A stretch of DNA of 64,000 bases from Struthio camelus (taxonomy: Eukaryota; Chordata; Aves; Struthioniformes; Struthionidae), in assembly GCF_040807025.1 (NCBI RefSeq), contig NC_090982.1:89529463-89593462 (forward strand), read 5' to 3'. A program made the translations under genes and the position numbers. The notes under the pieces are model-generated. The model did not search any database and had not been told where the DNA came from. It was given only the letters and a program-made list of their open reading frames with translations. Numbering within the stretch: the stretch's first letter is position 1; the number at the start of each line of letters is the position of its first letter. Shown here piece by piece: positions 24,701 to 37,500 of the stretch.

Positions 24701-27700
24701 AGTAATCAAAATTCATGAAAAGTAATGCAACTTGGCATTTTCATTGCTTCTAAATATAGTTTCCTTCACTGTGACTTTCACTTACATTTTAATTTGGTAG
24801 TATCTTACGAAAAAGGCAAGTGAGGATATGCGGTAAGATAAAACGTGTCTGTAGGCTTAGTCCATAACTGGTCGCAGTCCCGTGCCGTGCTTCTTGAGAC
24901 CTTGACTCCCGTCTCTCGGCAGAGTTGCTCAGGTTCAGAGTAGGTGAACCTACACCAAAGAGGAGCCTAGTAACACAAGCTGTGCGCACCATTTTTGCAG
25001 TCAGTGGGAATGTGTATGGGAGCAGAGTCCTTTTCCATAGTGACTGTTGTAGAACTGGGAGTTTGGCTATGAGAAATAGCTACATCTAGAAACAAATCTC
25101 TAGAAGGACATGAAGATTCAGAATTAGAACTGTAGATGAAACCCGACAAGTATGTGACCTTTGCTAATGGCAGTTTTCCATAAAACAGAGGTTTGACTCA
25201 GAGTCTTATTTTTTTGTGTGTGTATTAGTGACAATACCAACAATAATTCATACTCAAAAGCAACAGGCAGTTTACTTGTTTTCACTTTTATTGCATGTAC
25301 CTGTAACGATAAACATTTCCTTCCCAAACAAAAGAGAGGCAATTTTTTTTCCACTCCTGCGTAGTGACAATTTAACTTGGATGTGGCGAGCACTGATATA
25401 TTTGTGCCTTGGGAAGTCCTAGCAATGAGCTGAAGGTGTTTATCTTTCACGTGGAGTCTGTCCTTCAACACTTTTTCAAAACAAATGTGTATGCCCAAGT
25501 ACTGCCTCTTGTTTTTTTCATTTAAGTACCTAACCAATTTTCAGAAAAACTCCTTACTGATACCCTTAATTGCAATTAGCAGCTTATGGAGCAAAATCAT
25601 TTTGAAGACTGTAAACTTAATAACTATTTGAATAGTAGTGTCAAACCAAAGTCATATGTGCATCAACTGCCCATATGCCTAGTGCTTGAAAGAGGCTGAA
25701 ACATGGCAGGTCTTCTAACAGCAGTGCTTAAATTACATGAAGTCCAGAATGAAATGTAAAATATTTTTTCCGTTTGAAACAGTAGGGAAAAGTGATGATT
25801 TGGTTAAGTTCAGGGTTTAAAACCTCTATTCCTACAAAAAGATTTTTGAGCCTTTTTAATGGCTGGGAGAGGCCAGGACTTCGGTTTTGTGTCTCTGAGG
25901 GAGCAGCCTGGTTCTCCTGAGTGCCACAAGCACTTACTCATGTGGGAGGAAGAGTGCCACCTACTGAACTATTTGCATCGCTTAGGTTTTTCCATACAAT
26001 CCAGTAGAAAAACCTACAAAAGTGTTTTGTCCACATGATGTTATTTAAAGACCAATTATGTTTTTTTTTTTATTTACCACATGAATAGATATCAACTATA
26101 ACTGAGCTTTTGCCGGGAACTCACTATATTGCTTAACAGATAAACAATAAACAACCTAAAATTGTAGTACAGACTTACTGTCAAAATACTGAATTTGATG
26201 CAGATTTTGCAGCTCACTTAAGAGGCCTTCAGGATTTCTCTGCATCAAAAGGAGGACTCCTATCATGCTTTATTTTGGCAACAACAACAAAAATTATTAT
26301 GAGTTAAACAAGTACATAAAACTTAGAAGAAAATTACTTAACACGTTATATTGTTATACCAATTCCAGTCCTAAAGAAAGATTTAGAATATGCCTTGTAT
26401 TTGCTGAAATTTGTTGCTGAAATTCAGCTAAATTCATTCTCTAATGTGTGATGACATCACTGGATCTTATTCAACAATTTGTATAAAAAAAAAAAATCCA
26501 AACCCCAAAACTTTTCTCACTCATTTGGAGGTTTGGTAAATCCAATTTTTTGTTTGTTTGTTTCTCTCAATATTATTCAGTATTTCATTTCTGTTCTGTT
26601 GAAAATACAGGGTTGATATGGGTTTTTTTTCCTCCTCATCCACACATATTGCTTTGTTGATGGAGTTTCATCCCTGCTCTGGATGGAAAATATTCCTCTG
26701 GTGTTCAGAGTATAATTGCTTACATCAAATGACAATCTGGGAGTGTTTTTAAAAAAACACCTCTTGTTAAAATCTGTTGACTCTGTCAGTAAAGTCTGCA
26801 ATGTTAATGCTTTAATGGTGTTTGCTAAATAAGCAGGACAAGCAGGACTGGAAGTAAACATTGTTATCTAATCTTGTAGTACTTTTCATCCTCATTGTGC
26901 TTTGTAGATGTTAATTGAGGTTTTTAAATTAAGTGGTAGTTAGTTTATCACCTCGTTGCCTTCTAGAGAAAATGGGAACATCAAATTTCTGACTAAAGGT
27001 GATAATAATGAAGTTGATGATAGAGGCTTGTACAAAGAGGGTCAGAACTGGCTAGAGAAGAAAGATGTTGTTGGAAGAGCAAGAGGGTAAGTAGTGCAAC
27101 GTATCTATGTTCTTTCTAAGAAAATAGAAAGAAAATTTCAAACTTAAATCAATTCCAGTGTTGGTACAAACTAGATCTCGTTTGATAATCATTCAATTAC
27201 CATTTTCTTTAAGAAATTCGAAAATAATTTACTTGGAAATTTTGCTTTCTGTAGTCCTCTCACTGATTTGGAGAGTGGGGCTTAATTTTTTGCAACATGG
27301 TAAATTTCAACATAAATAGTTAACCAATAAATACAGAGTTTAACCAAATCATCCTTGTTCCAGAAATTACTAGGAAGTGATATTTACATCCCACAAGATA
27401 CAAGGTTCGAGCTTTTTGTCCCATCCCTAGTTGGGATGAAAAGTCGGTCTTAAAGATTTCTCAAACTAATTCAGTTAGTGTATTTTTCTTAGATTAAAAT
27501 TTTTATTTCCCCTTTCAAAGATACATTAGTGGCAAGTGTAAATGATGTGATTGCTTTACACGGTTCTTATTTGGCACACTTTGGCTTAGAGCCCTTGGCA
27601 AAGTGTGTTTTGGGCTTTGAGAGACTTAGCGATGCCGTCAGAAACTTGATGCAAATTCTGCTGTGTCCCTTAGGCTAAGATTAGTGTCACTGGCCAACCC

Positions 27701-28897
27701 TAGTGGAAGGTAGGACTTCTTGTTTCAAGTGATGTACTTGCTTGTATTTTTTCTTGCCTAATTTAAGAGTGGCATGAGTTATCACGGATTTAGGGTAAAC
27801 TTCCATAAAAGTGCCAAATACTTCTTTTTGAAGAATATTGATTTGCTTGCTTTCTAGATTCTGTCCCTGCATTCAAGTTAAATAAAAAGAAACAAAGCAA
27901 GTGCCCCTCCAAACCTTTAATTGTGGTAGGCTAGGTTAAACGCTAAGTTATGTTTCATGCTAGGTTGAAACTCTTGCCACATTAGATCGTAGGACTTTGA
28001 TAGCCCCAGAACAGCAGGAGACACTGAAGCGCTGATTCCCGGACTCCTCGGTGTTGCAGTATGTTAGGCTTTTGCCAGTACCCCTCGCTATGGTGGTATT
28101 TACTTGCCACTTCTGTGGTGTTTATATATTTCTAATGCTATAAATAATACACAGCAAAGTGTTTATTTGGTGGGAGAAGGGTGGAATCTGAGATCTTGCT
28201 CCCTAGCTTGCATTGTCAAGCACACGCGCTCTTTAAAGGTCTCGCAGTCTCTCTGAAAGTTTATTTCTCTGAAATCGGTTATCTAAAATAATGAAAATTG
28301 AGTAATACTGAAGCATCTTTGTGTAATTTTTGAGGGTTAATTTTATGCTGATCTGTTTTGTCAATTACAGATTTTTGCCTTATGTTGGTATGGTAACTAT
28401 AATAATGAATGACTATCCAAAATTTAAGGTATGTATACAAACGTTTTGAATACTGAAATGTAAAACTATAAAATGACAAGTAAAGCTAATAAGAGTCGTG
28501 CATATAAGAATACATGTGTTAATAAATTTGCTTCCACAGTTTGGTTTCCTAATGTAAAATTAGCTGGGTTTTGGCCTTCCAAAATAAAAAGCTTGTCCAT
28601 AGACATAGAACTTTGTAACTTTTTTAAACATTTGAAAGCATTTTATTTATAAAATACAATGAGCTAAGACTATACGGTTGTAATTCTTATTTATAACAAA
28701 TATGATCCCATTAAAATATTCCTGTAATTTTATAATTTTGTACTCATCTAGAAGGTGTAACGTTGGAGGAGCGCATTTTGAAACTGTAATTTCAGAGTTT
28801 CCATGAGGAGAATGTAAAATCAGTCTTTTATTTTCTTTTGCAGTATGCTCTTCTGGCAGTAATGGGAGCATATGTACTACTGAAACGTGAATCCTAA
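21735..28897 (+). CDS. SEC11C: SEC11C, signal peptidase catalytic subunit (complete, six exons)
   Basis: The coding exons are 21735-21776, 23236-23345, 24572-24721, 26967-27086, 28371-28428 and 28844-28897. All introns are GT-AG, and the spliced length is 534 nt (177 residues). SEC11C is a catalytic subunit of the ER signal peptidase complex, cleaving signal peptides on the luminal side. A membrane anchor covers residues about 19-40. The catalytic serine is S53 in SGSMEP, the histidine is H93 in PIVHR, and the aspartates are D113 (KGDNN) and D119 (VDDRG). These align with Ser56, His96, Asp116 and Asp122 of SEC11A. The C-terminus is KRES, which distinguishes SEC11C from SEC11A. The start [14 protein letters not shown] is the first ATG in frame (G at -3 and +4). 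It lacks about 15 N-terminal residues present in mammalian SEC11C. The position between ZNF532 and GRP supports the C paralogue. Confidence 0.97.
22958..23004. repeat. Compound inverted repeat in SEC11C intron 1
   Basis: A perfect 12-base stem (GCTAGTGAAGCT, 22961-22972, pairing with 22976-22987) has a 3-base loop. The sequence tttgctagtg at 22958 can also pair with cactagcaaa at 22995-23004, so two alternative hairpins compete for the same left arm. Confidence 0.85.
23236..23345 (+). CDS. SEC11C: SEC11C exon 2
   Basis: The acceptor is tcttacag and the donor gtaagt. It encodes [17 protein letters not shown] and the rest of the membrane anchor to IVVVL, leaving two bases of the next serine codon. 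Confidence 0.97.
24572..24721 (+). CDS. SEC11C: SEC11C exon 3 (catalytic Ser and His)
   Basis: The acceptor is tttgcag and the donor gtaatg. It carries [12 protein letters not shown] with the catalytic serine, and [10 protein letters not shown] with the catalytic histidine. Confidence 0.97.
26967..27086 (+). CDS. SEC11C: SEC11C exon 4 (catalytic Asp)
   Basis: The acceptor is ccttctag and the donor gtaagt. It encodes [20 protein letters not shown] and continues to [10 protein letters not shown], including both conserved aspartates. Confidence 0.97.
28371..28428 (+). CDS. SEC11C: SEC11C exon 5
   Basis: The acceptor is caattacag and the donor gtatgt. It encodes [19 protein letters not shown]. 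Confidence 0.97.
28844..28897 (+). CDS. SEC11C: SEC11C exon 6 and stop
   Basis: The acceptor is tcttttgcag. It encodes [17 protein letters not shown] followed by TAA. The last two bases of the stop begin a run of 19 A residues (28896-28914). Confidence 0.97.
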   Translation, partial: YALLAVMGAYVLLKRES

Positions 28898-29060
28898 AAA
28901 AAAAAAAAAAAAAAGTGAGAGAGCGCCACTTTTCCAAGAATGAAGTTAAATATACTGGAAAAAAATAATATATTTCAGATGTTTTAATTTCTGTATACTT
29001 TTACAAAACCGTGCAAACTTTTGTCTTGTCTAAATAAACTGTACAGCTAATAAGTAAAGC
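28898..29060 (+). other. SEC11C: SEC11C 3' untranslated region
   Basis: A short 3' UTR of about 160 bases begins inside the A-run at the stop codon and ends after the AATAAA at 29033. Confidence 0.75.
29033..29038 (+). terminator. SEC11C: Poly(A) signal, SEC11C
   Basis: A canonical AATAAA lies 136 bases after the stop codon, with a TTTTGGCTCTTG-type T/G-rich stretch just downstream. Confidence 0.8.
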
Positions 29061-32000
29061 TTTTGGCTCTTGATTAATTATGTAATTGCGTATTTACCAA
29101 CTTAAGTAGTTGCTGCTTTCAAGTAGCTCTTGGCGCGTGCAAGACGCCGACTGCCCTGTCCAGAAGTCGGGCAGGGCGCTCCTGGGCACGTGGAGGACGA
29201 TGCCTGAGGCTGTAGTTTGAAGCTTGTTTCTCTTTTTGCTCTAGCAGTACTGCAGCTGAACCAGCTTGCTCCCCGCTGTTTGGTTGGTTCTTCTGCTTGG
29301 TGATTTTTAACCTCTGTGAGCTCCCTGGTCTTTTCACTGCCCCAAGGACCCAGCATACGGGTTGGAGCAGGTAGCGAGTTGTAGGAGTTGAGTCACGCTT
29401 TTGCCTAAAGAAAGTTGTTTCAGTACAGTCTGAGAAAAGTAGACAGCAAAGAGACTTTTACTCTGGTTAAGAGCTGAGAGCTGGAGCCTTCTCAGAGTCT
29501 TCTCTGAGAGTCTGAAACATGCTCCCTTGTGGCACAGGGACAAAAACCTTGCAGCCTGATTTCAGCGGTCTGGCCTGTCCGTGTGTCTAGAATTCAGGCC
29601 ATTACAGGCCACTAACCTTTCTGCCTTTGTGCTCCCAGCTACAGCACAAAGCTACTAAAAAGATTTTATGGGGATTTACTAACGCTTGAAAATCACTAAA
29701 TGGAAAGCACCGTAGTACACTTAGGTAATACTACTACCAATAAGGAAAAATATAATTCGTATTCCAGTCCTGAGAATGTGGTGTTCTCTCCTGTCATATG
29801 ATAGCTGAAGAGTGCTAAACACAAAATTGATTTTTCATTTTAAAACTTAACCTGGTAACTGTCTTATGTGAAATTCTGGACTTTTCTCTCCTTGGCTTCA
29901 AATGTCAATATTGTACCTTCAACAAAGCAGAAATTGTTTTCCTCTCTTGCTTTGGGTTTGCAGTTTTGATAAGGAACAGCATGAGGCTTTTTTCCTGTGG
30001 AGTTTTGTTTCTTCTGTCATCCCTCACCTCTACAAAAATATAATATTTTACAATAATGGCACCCCTTCTGTTGAAACTACCAGTGCTGAAAGGCAGACAA
30101 CTGCTGAATTTTTCCAAGTAATATTACTTCTTTTGTCTCTTCCTAAGCAGTTTTCACAACAAACTATATTATAAAAATGACTGACTTTGTGTCAAATTGC
30201 TTAGAAATAAAATTGAGTATAATAAATGGCTTGTCATAATAACTTAGATATTCTTAATGCAACCTTCCTGGAAGCGTACTATCACAGTTAAGCAAAAATA
30301 ACTTAATTTTTGGAGGCAGTGTATGGGTAGTAAGATTGTGTTTGTTTGCTTATTGCTGAAATTGGAATTGATATCTCCCTCCCTGTGCCCGCCCTCCCCT
30401 CACGCAGGCACCATCCGCTCTAATCTTGGGAGTGGGGTTTTGGGCTTAACCCAGATGACAGAGTCAACACGATCATGGACGTTTTTCCTCAAGTTGAGGA
30501 AAGATGGATCGGTGATGAGAAGGAAAGATAACATCTAAATATGTGGGATCATGCTCAGAAAAAAGGGTTTTAGTTCTTGGGTGTAAAGTGCTGGGTCTTG
30601 TTTTTAAACTCTTTTCGACAAATCTTGATCTGTAGAACTGACTTGTGAAACGGTGGTATGCGGCCGTCCGTGCTGCCAGATCTGCTCGTTCGGTGAGACG
30701 CTGGAGGACAGCGCAGGCCCGCTTCGTCGTCCTCGTTTTAGCTGGGTGCATAGAGAGGTGCTAGCTGCGTCCGACAGAGCAGCTTTGGTCAGCCACGTAC
30801 AATAATTTGTCCAAGCATAGCAGTAATCTGCTCTTTCCTCTGTGATACACAGTAGCTTTTTTCAGCTGCTAAGATTAGATGCCGTAACGCTTGATCTTTT
30901 CATAGAATCATGAAAAGTTCCTGCCTGTGTAGTTTCCCATCAAGTTTCAGGAGTGATTGCACAAGCTGGGACTGCTGTAAATGCAGCTGTTGAAACCCAA
31001 GTTGTGGTTTCTCGGGTGTTCTTCAGTGTGGCGCAGACCTAAGCCTTGATGGATTCCCCTGGCTTCTTTCCCCCATGGTGAGAGGGTTATTCCCATAAAC
31101 GGGTTATTCTTTTGATCTGGTACTTAATTTAGATATTTTTGAGTCTCTCGTTTTGATCTTCCCTCAGCTTTTCTGCATGCTTCAACAAAGTTGTAGCTCA
31201 GATGCTAGACTCGGGCTACTGAAACGCAGACTCAAACCACCTTTTGGCATTTGGAGTCTCTGCTGATGCGGCGATCAACCCATTTGTGCGAAGAACGTAC
31301 TGAGAGGAAAAGAACTTTTCCGAGGGACCTCTTTTCCTTGTGAAGATTTCTCACGGGTGCAGAAGTGTTGTCTAGCGATGACTTTGTTTCTGGCTCCTTG
31401 CTTTCTCAGTTTGTCGCTGGTGGCTGTGAGAATTCAAGATCAGGCAGGCTATTCCATGGGTTTGGAGGACCTTAAAATGAAACGGGGGCTCATGGGATCC
31501 CAGTTAAACATCGTGAGTTAGAGGGGTGGCGTGTGGAGAACTCTGTGGAGTCTCTCTACAGTTACGGCTGTAGATGAAAACATTCTTAGTTGCAAAGCTA
31601 GGGAGCCGAAGGGTGCCACGCTGCTGCGTTTGTCATTTCTGCATTAGAAGGAAGTAAAGGACCACAAAAAATAACCTACGGCTGTACAGAGCCGTGCACA
31701 AAGCCTTAACCTCCGGGTGCTGCTTTGCTGGATGCTGGGCAGGATCCTGCGGCAGCGTCCCCTCGCCTCGTAACGGCTCGGCGCTCACCTGCTGCAACTG
31801 CTCATGGCAGACGGATGCCGGGGTCGACAAAACGTGGTGCAGCTACCCTCATGTGGGAGAAATGACGTTTTTTGGATTTGGGAATCGCATAACCGTTTCA
31901 AAGTTTCTTTCTCATCATACTAGTAGTTCTGTTGATCACTAGCAAGCTTACCTATTCTGTGACCACGTTAGTTTGCTCTACTGGCGGCTTCGTTCAGGCC

Positions 32001-34190
32001 TCTTTTGCTGGCTGCCTATGGAAGGTTAGAGACTACTCACGACCTAAGGGGTTGGGTCGCTTTTGACTCTGTTCGTGACTTGGATTCCCATGATTGTCTG
32101 AGCTACTTTAAGCAAACCGTTTCTATTTCTCATAATCTAGCTAGCTAGCTGGGGCTGCTTGTTTGCTACCTTACAGTAGAAACGAGGGAGGGAAGAAGCG
32201 CAAAGGCTCTGAACGCTCGGCGTACGCCCCCCCTTCCTTCTGCTACAGAATCTCGCGGTTCTCAGCCTGCTAACAAAGATGAATGAGCTTTGACAGTGAA
32301 ATGCATATCAGGAGGATGTTTTCTTTGTGCTGTGAGTAAATTGCACTGTACAGTGCTTGAATGATTTAACGTCTGTTAAATATTATTATAGTCATGGAGA
32401 TAATGCTGTTTCCTATTTGAAATGTTGTGTAACTGAATGTTATGAGCTTTTCCTACTGGTCTTGCTGAGAACAAGTTTGAAGGTGACTTCACGTGATCCA
32501 GCTAAACTGGTCTATCAGACAGTCCTCCTAGTGCAGACAACATGGTCGTGTCTCTTTCTGCCAGCTCTCGCGTTCACTGGCGGCAACGTGACCTGCAAAC
32601 CCAGCCAGAAGTCAGCAGTTGTCCGCTGGGTTTGCGAGCTGAGCAGGCTCAGCAAAGCACCAGCAAGGAGCCAGGAGCAGAGCAGAGGCAAAGAAAGGAG
32701 GCAGGTTTAGCCTTTGGGAGCAGTGACCTGTTAGATTTGCCCAGCTGCAGCATGTAACTTCATGTTTATCACCTGGGCGCTTCAAGAACAAGTATGTCCT
32801 TGCTGTAACGTGTACCCAGTGGAGCAGACAGCTAAGGGACGCAAGGAGGGAGTCAGGACGATGTCGCTGTGGACTTGGGAAGTCAAAGGCTACGGCGACG
32901 CGCTCCTCTGGGTGACGAATTCTCCACTAACATCATGAAATGAACATTAAGACTTTGGGATTGATCAGACCACGACGGAGCTGACACCGAGCGTGCCACG
33001 TTCCCCGGTCTCTGCCTGCAACCCACCGCGTTGTGCTGTGCCGCGGCTCTTCGGCTGCTGCCGGGTGCAATCTGCAATCGCTCATCCCCATGAGCCTTCC
33101 CGCAGGCCTGAGCCAGCCGGCCCAGGGTCTTCCACCCTCTGCGGGGAGAGACGAGCGAGGCAAGCGTCGAGGCACGACAGCAGGACGGACACCATCTGAA
33201 CCCGTCTCCGCACCTTCCCAGCCCACGTGCTCGCTCTTCAGCTAGCGTTTCCCACCGTCAGTCACTGAAATTCTAGTTTGTGGCAATAAACAAAATTATC
33301 TGAGGGTTTAGGATGTCTTGCAGATCCAAGGCCGTCCCCAGGTTAAATCTTCCCTCCTGTAATCACGACACCTTTTAAACTGTAGTAGGCGAAGTCTTTT
33401 TCTCAGCAGAGAGGAAACAATCTTAACCTATTGCAACTGGCTGATCGCACCTCTCTTTCTCACACACAAAAAAGCAAGCGCACAGATACGCTGCACGTGC
33501 TTTTTGCAGGAGAAATGCTTTACAGGTCAGCATGATGTGAATAGTCGAGCTTTTCTAAAATAATACTTGTATTACTTTGAATATTAATGTTATCACCTAG
33601 CAAGGAATGTTTTAGCACTCGCCTCTTTCTTAATGCATCGGAGGAAAGATGATGCAGGTTTTTGCCAGCCTTTTCTGTTAATCCCGCGTTTTTCCAGAGT
33701 CTGTCTCACTGGCTCAGCAATCCAAGGCCGCTGCCGACAGTCGCCCAGAAGGCGAGGGAGAAAAGGCGCGAGCATCGACCGTAGCGCTGTCAGGGCTGAG
33801 ATGATTTCGAGTCCTCATCTATCAGTCAGGGCTTTGTGCTGTTTTCAGGGTTTAACCGACTTTGTTTTCCTCGTGCAAAAGGCGTGAGTTAAGATTTAAA
33901 AAGACCAAAGGCCCAATCCTGTCAAAGGAATAAAGCGTTGAACGGGTGAGCCCTGACCTGGCTAACTCGGCGCACGCTGGAGCACCAGCAGCGCTTTCGG
34001 CCCCCGAGCTGCCCAACGCCGGCCTGGCGCGCGAGGGCTGCGTCGGGCTCCTAGGGGCGCCTGCTGGTGCTCGGCGTCGGTGCGCTTACAGCACTCAGCT
34101 TATCCTTTTACCTTAGTAACGCTGGGTTTCTCCGCATGATACTTTGGCAGGAGGGTTTTTGGTATTCTGGGCGCGTCCCTTGGGACCCTG
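29061..34190. other. SEC11C-GRP intergenic DNA, nothing recognised
   Basis: Unique sequence, moderately AT-rich to about 32.5 kb and then increasingly CpG-bearing. Open frames are short and unrelated to known proteins. A lone catagaatcat at about 30901 recalls a CR1 tail but is too short to call. Confidence 0.5.
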
Positions 34191-34197
34191 AAGGCAC

Positions 34198-37100
34198 GGT
34201 GGTGCTGCTGGTGGTGGCAGGTCGGGATGGAGCTGGCAGAGGTGGCGACCTGGCGGCCGGGGGCGGTGGGCTCCCGCGGTCCCGGTGCTGGGGGTGGCAG
34301 GTCGGGATGGAGCTGGCAGAGGTGGCGACCTGGCGGCCGGGGGCGGTGGGCTCCTGCGATCCCGGTGCTGGTGGTGGCAGGTCGGGATGGAGCTGGCAGA
34401 GGTGGCGACCTGGCAGCCGGGGGCGGTGGGCTCCTGCGATCCCGGTGCTGGTGGTGGCAGGTCGGGATGGAGCTGGCAGAGGTGGCGACCTGGCAGCCGG
34501 GGGCGGTGGGCTCCCGCGGTCCCGGTGCTGGTGGTGGCAGGTCGGGATGGAGCTGGCAGAGGTGGCGACCTGGCGGCCGGGGGCGGTGGGCTCCCGCGGT
34601 CCCCGCGCTGGTGGTGGCAGGTCGGGATGGAGCTGGCAGAGGTGGCGACCTGGCAGCCGGGGGCGGTGGGCTCCCGCGGTCCCGGTGCTGGTGGTGGCAG
34701 GTCGGGATGGAGCTGGCAGAGGTGGCGACCTGGCGGCCGGGGGCGGTGGGCTCCTGCGATCCCGGTGCTGGTGGTGGCAGGTCGGGATGGAGCTGGCAGA
34801 GGTGGCGACCTGGCAGCCGGGGGCGGTGGGCTCCCGCGGTCCCGGTGCTGGTGGTGGCAGGTCGGGATGGAGCTGGCAGAGGTGGCGACCTGGCGGCCGG
34901 GGGCGGTGGGCTCCCGCGGTCCCCGCGCTGGTGGTGGCAGGTCGGGATGGAGCTGGCAGAGGTGGCGACCTGGCAGCCGGGGGCGGTGGGCTCCCGCGGT
35001 CCCGGTGCTGGGGGTGGCAGGTCGGGATGGAGCTGGCAGAGGTGGCGACCTGGCGGCCGGGGGCGGTGGGCTCCCGCGGTCCCGGTGCTGGTGGTGGCAG
35101 GTCGGGATGGAGCTGGCAGAGGTGGCGACCTGGCAGCCGGGGGCGGTGGGCTCCCGCGGTCCCGGTGCTGGTGGTGGCAGGTCGGGATGGAGCTGGCAGA
35201 GGTGGCGACCTGGCGGCCGGGGGCGGTGGGCTCCTGCGATCCCGGTGCTGGTGGTGGCAGGTCGGGATGGAGCTGGCAGAGGTGGCGACCTGGCAGCCGG
35301 GGGCGGTGGGCTCCCGCGGTCCCGGTGCTGGTGGTGGCAGGTCGGGATGGAGCTGGCAGAGGTGGCGACCTGGCGGCCGGGGGCGGTGGGCTCCCGCGGT
35401 CCCGGTGCTGGTGGTGGCAGGTCGGGATGGAGCTGGCAGAGGTGGCGACCTGGCGGCCGGGGGCGGTGGGCTCCCGCGGTCCCGGTGCTGGTGGTGGCAG
35501 GTCGGGATGGAGCTGGCAGAGGTGGCGACCTGGCGGCCGGGGGCGGTGGGCTCCCGCGGTCCCGGTGCTGGTGGTGGCAGGTCGGGATGGAGCTGGCAGA
35601 GGTGGCGACCTGGCGGCCGGGGGCGGTGGGCTCCTGCGGTCCCGGTGCTGGTGGTGGCAGGTCGGGATGGAGCTGGCAGAGGTGGCGACCTGGCAGCCGG
35701 GGGCGGTGGGCTCCCGCGGTCCCGGTGCTGGTGGTGGCAGGTCGGGATGGAGCTGGCAGAGGTGGCGACCTGGCGGCCGGGGGCGGTGGGCTCCCGCGGT
35801 CCCCGCGCTGGTGGTGGCAGGTCGGGATGGAGCTGGCAGAGGTGGCGACCTGGCAGCCGGGGGCGGTGGGCTCCTGCGATCCCGGTGCTGGTGGTGGCAG
35901 GTCGGGATGGAGCTGGCAGAGGTGGCGACCTGGCGGCCGGGGGCGGTGGGCTCCCGCGGTCCCGGTGCTGGTGGTGGCAGGTCGGGATGGAGCTGGCAGA
36001 GGTGGCGACCTGGCGGCCGGGGGCGGTGGGCTCCCGCGGTCCCGGTGCTGGTGGTGGCAGGTCGGGATGGAGCTGGCAGAGGTGGCGACCTGGCGGCCGG
36101 GGGCGGTGGGCTCCTGCGGTCCCGGTGCTGGTGGTGGCAGGTCGGGATGGAGCTGGCAGAGGTGGCGACCTGGCAGCCGGGGGCGGTGGGCTCCCGCGGT
36201 CCCGGTGCTGGGGGTGGCAGGTCGGGATGGAGCTGGCAGAGGTGGCGACCTGGCGGCCGGGGGCGGTGGGCTCCCGCGGTCCCCGCGCTGGTGGTGGCAG
36301 GTCGGGATGGAGCTGGCAGAGGTGGCGACCTGGCAGCCGGGGGCGGTGGGCTCCCGCGGTCCCGGTGCTGGGGGTGGCAGGTCGGGATGGAGCTGGCAGA
36401 GGTGGCGACCTGGCGGCCGGGGGCGGTGGGCTCCTGCGATCCCGGTGCTGGTGGTGGCAGGTCGGGATGGAGCTGGCAGAGGTGGCGACCTGGCAGCCGG
36501 GGGCGGTGGGCTCCCGCGGTCCCGGTGCTGGGGGTGGCAGGTCGGGATGGAGCTGGCAGAGGTGGCGACCTGGCGGCCGGGGGCGGTGGGCTCCCGCGGT
36601 CCCGGTGCTGGGGGTGGCAGGTCGGGATGGAGCTGGCAGAGGTGGCGACCTGGCGGCCGGGGGCGGTGGGCTCCTGCGATCCCGGTGCTGGTGGTGGCAG
36701 GTCGGGATGGAGCTGGCAGAGGTGGCGACCTGGCAGCCGGGGGCGGTGGGCTCCCGCGGTCCCGGTGCTGGTGGTGGCAGGTCGGGATGGAGCTGGCAGA
36801 GGTGGCGACCTGGCGGCCGGGGGCGGTGGGCTCCCGCGGTCCCGGTGCTGGTGGTGGCAGGTCGGGATGGAGCTGGCAGAGGTGGCGACCTGGCAGCCGG
36901 GGGCGGTGGGCTCCCGCGGTCCCGGTGCTGGTGGTGGCAGGTCGGGATGGAGCTGGCAGAGGTGGTGACCTGGCGGCCGGGAGCGGTGGGCTCCCGCGGT
37001 CCCCGCGCTGGTGGTGGCAGGTCGGGATGGAGCTGGCAGAGGTGGTGACCTGGCGGCCGGGGGCGGTGGGCTCCTGCGGTCCCCGCGCTGGTGGTGGCAG

Positions 37101-37500
37101 GTCGGGATGGAGCTGGCAGAGGTGGTGACCTGGCGGCCGGGGGCGGTGGGCTCCTGCGGTCCCCGCGCTGGTGGTGGCAGGTCGGGATGGAGCTGGCAGA
37201 GGTGGCGACCTGGCGGCCGGGGGCGGTGGGCTCCCGCGGTCCCCGCGCTGGTGGTGGCAGGTCGGGATGGAGCTGGCAGAGGTGGCGACCTGGCGGCCGG
37301 GGGCGGTGGGCTCCCGCGGTCCCGGTGCTGGTGGTGGCAGGTCGGGATGGAGCTGGCAGAGGTGGCGACCTGGCGGCCGGGGGCGGTGGGCTCCCGCGGT
37401 CCCGGTGCTGGGGGTGGCAGGTCGGGATGGAGCTGGCAGAGGTGGCGACCTGGCGGCCGGGGGCGGTGGGCTCCCGCGGTCCTGGTGCTGGGGGGCGAGG
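34198..37500. repeat. 80-bp minisatellite, 41 units of constant length
   Basis: Units start at 34221 (gtcgggatggagctggcaga) and recur every 80 bases through 37421, giving 41 copies with no insertion or deletion between starts. The left edge is a partial unit (ggtggtgctgctggtggtgg). The last unit changes after cctggtgctg and runs into non-repeat CpG-rich DNA. Variation is confined to a few positions: ggcGgcc or ggcAgcc, ctccCgcggt or ctccTgcgat, cccggtgctg or ccccgcgctg, and ctgGtgg or ctgGggg. Units 35-37 also carry ggtggTgacc. The + strand is G-rich. Because 80 is not a multiple of 3, the repeat is open in at least five of six frames, producing frames of more than 900 codons that I do not regard as genes. 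Confidence 0.99.

Larger units (their letters stand above)
21777..28843 (+). other. SEC11C: SEC11C introns 1-5
   Basis: The introns are 1.46, 1.23, 2.25, 1.28 and 0.42 kb long and mostly AT-rich. Intron 1 holds an 18-base A run (about 22370-22387) and a compound hairpin (22958-23004). No mobile element, RNA gene or hidden exon was recognised in the others. Confidence 0.7.
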
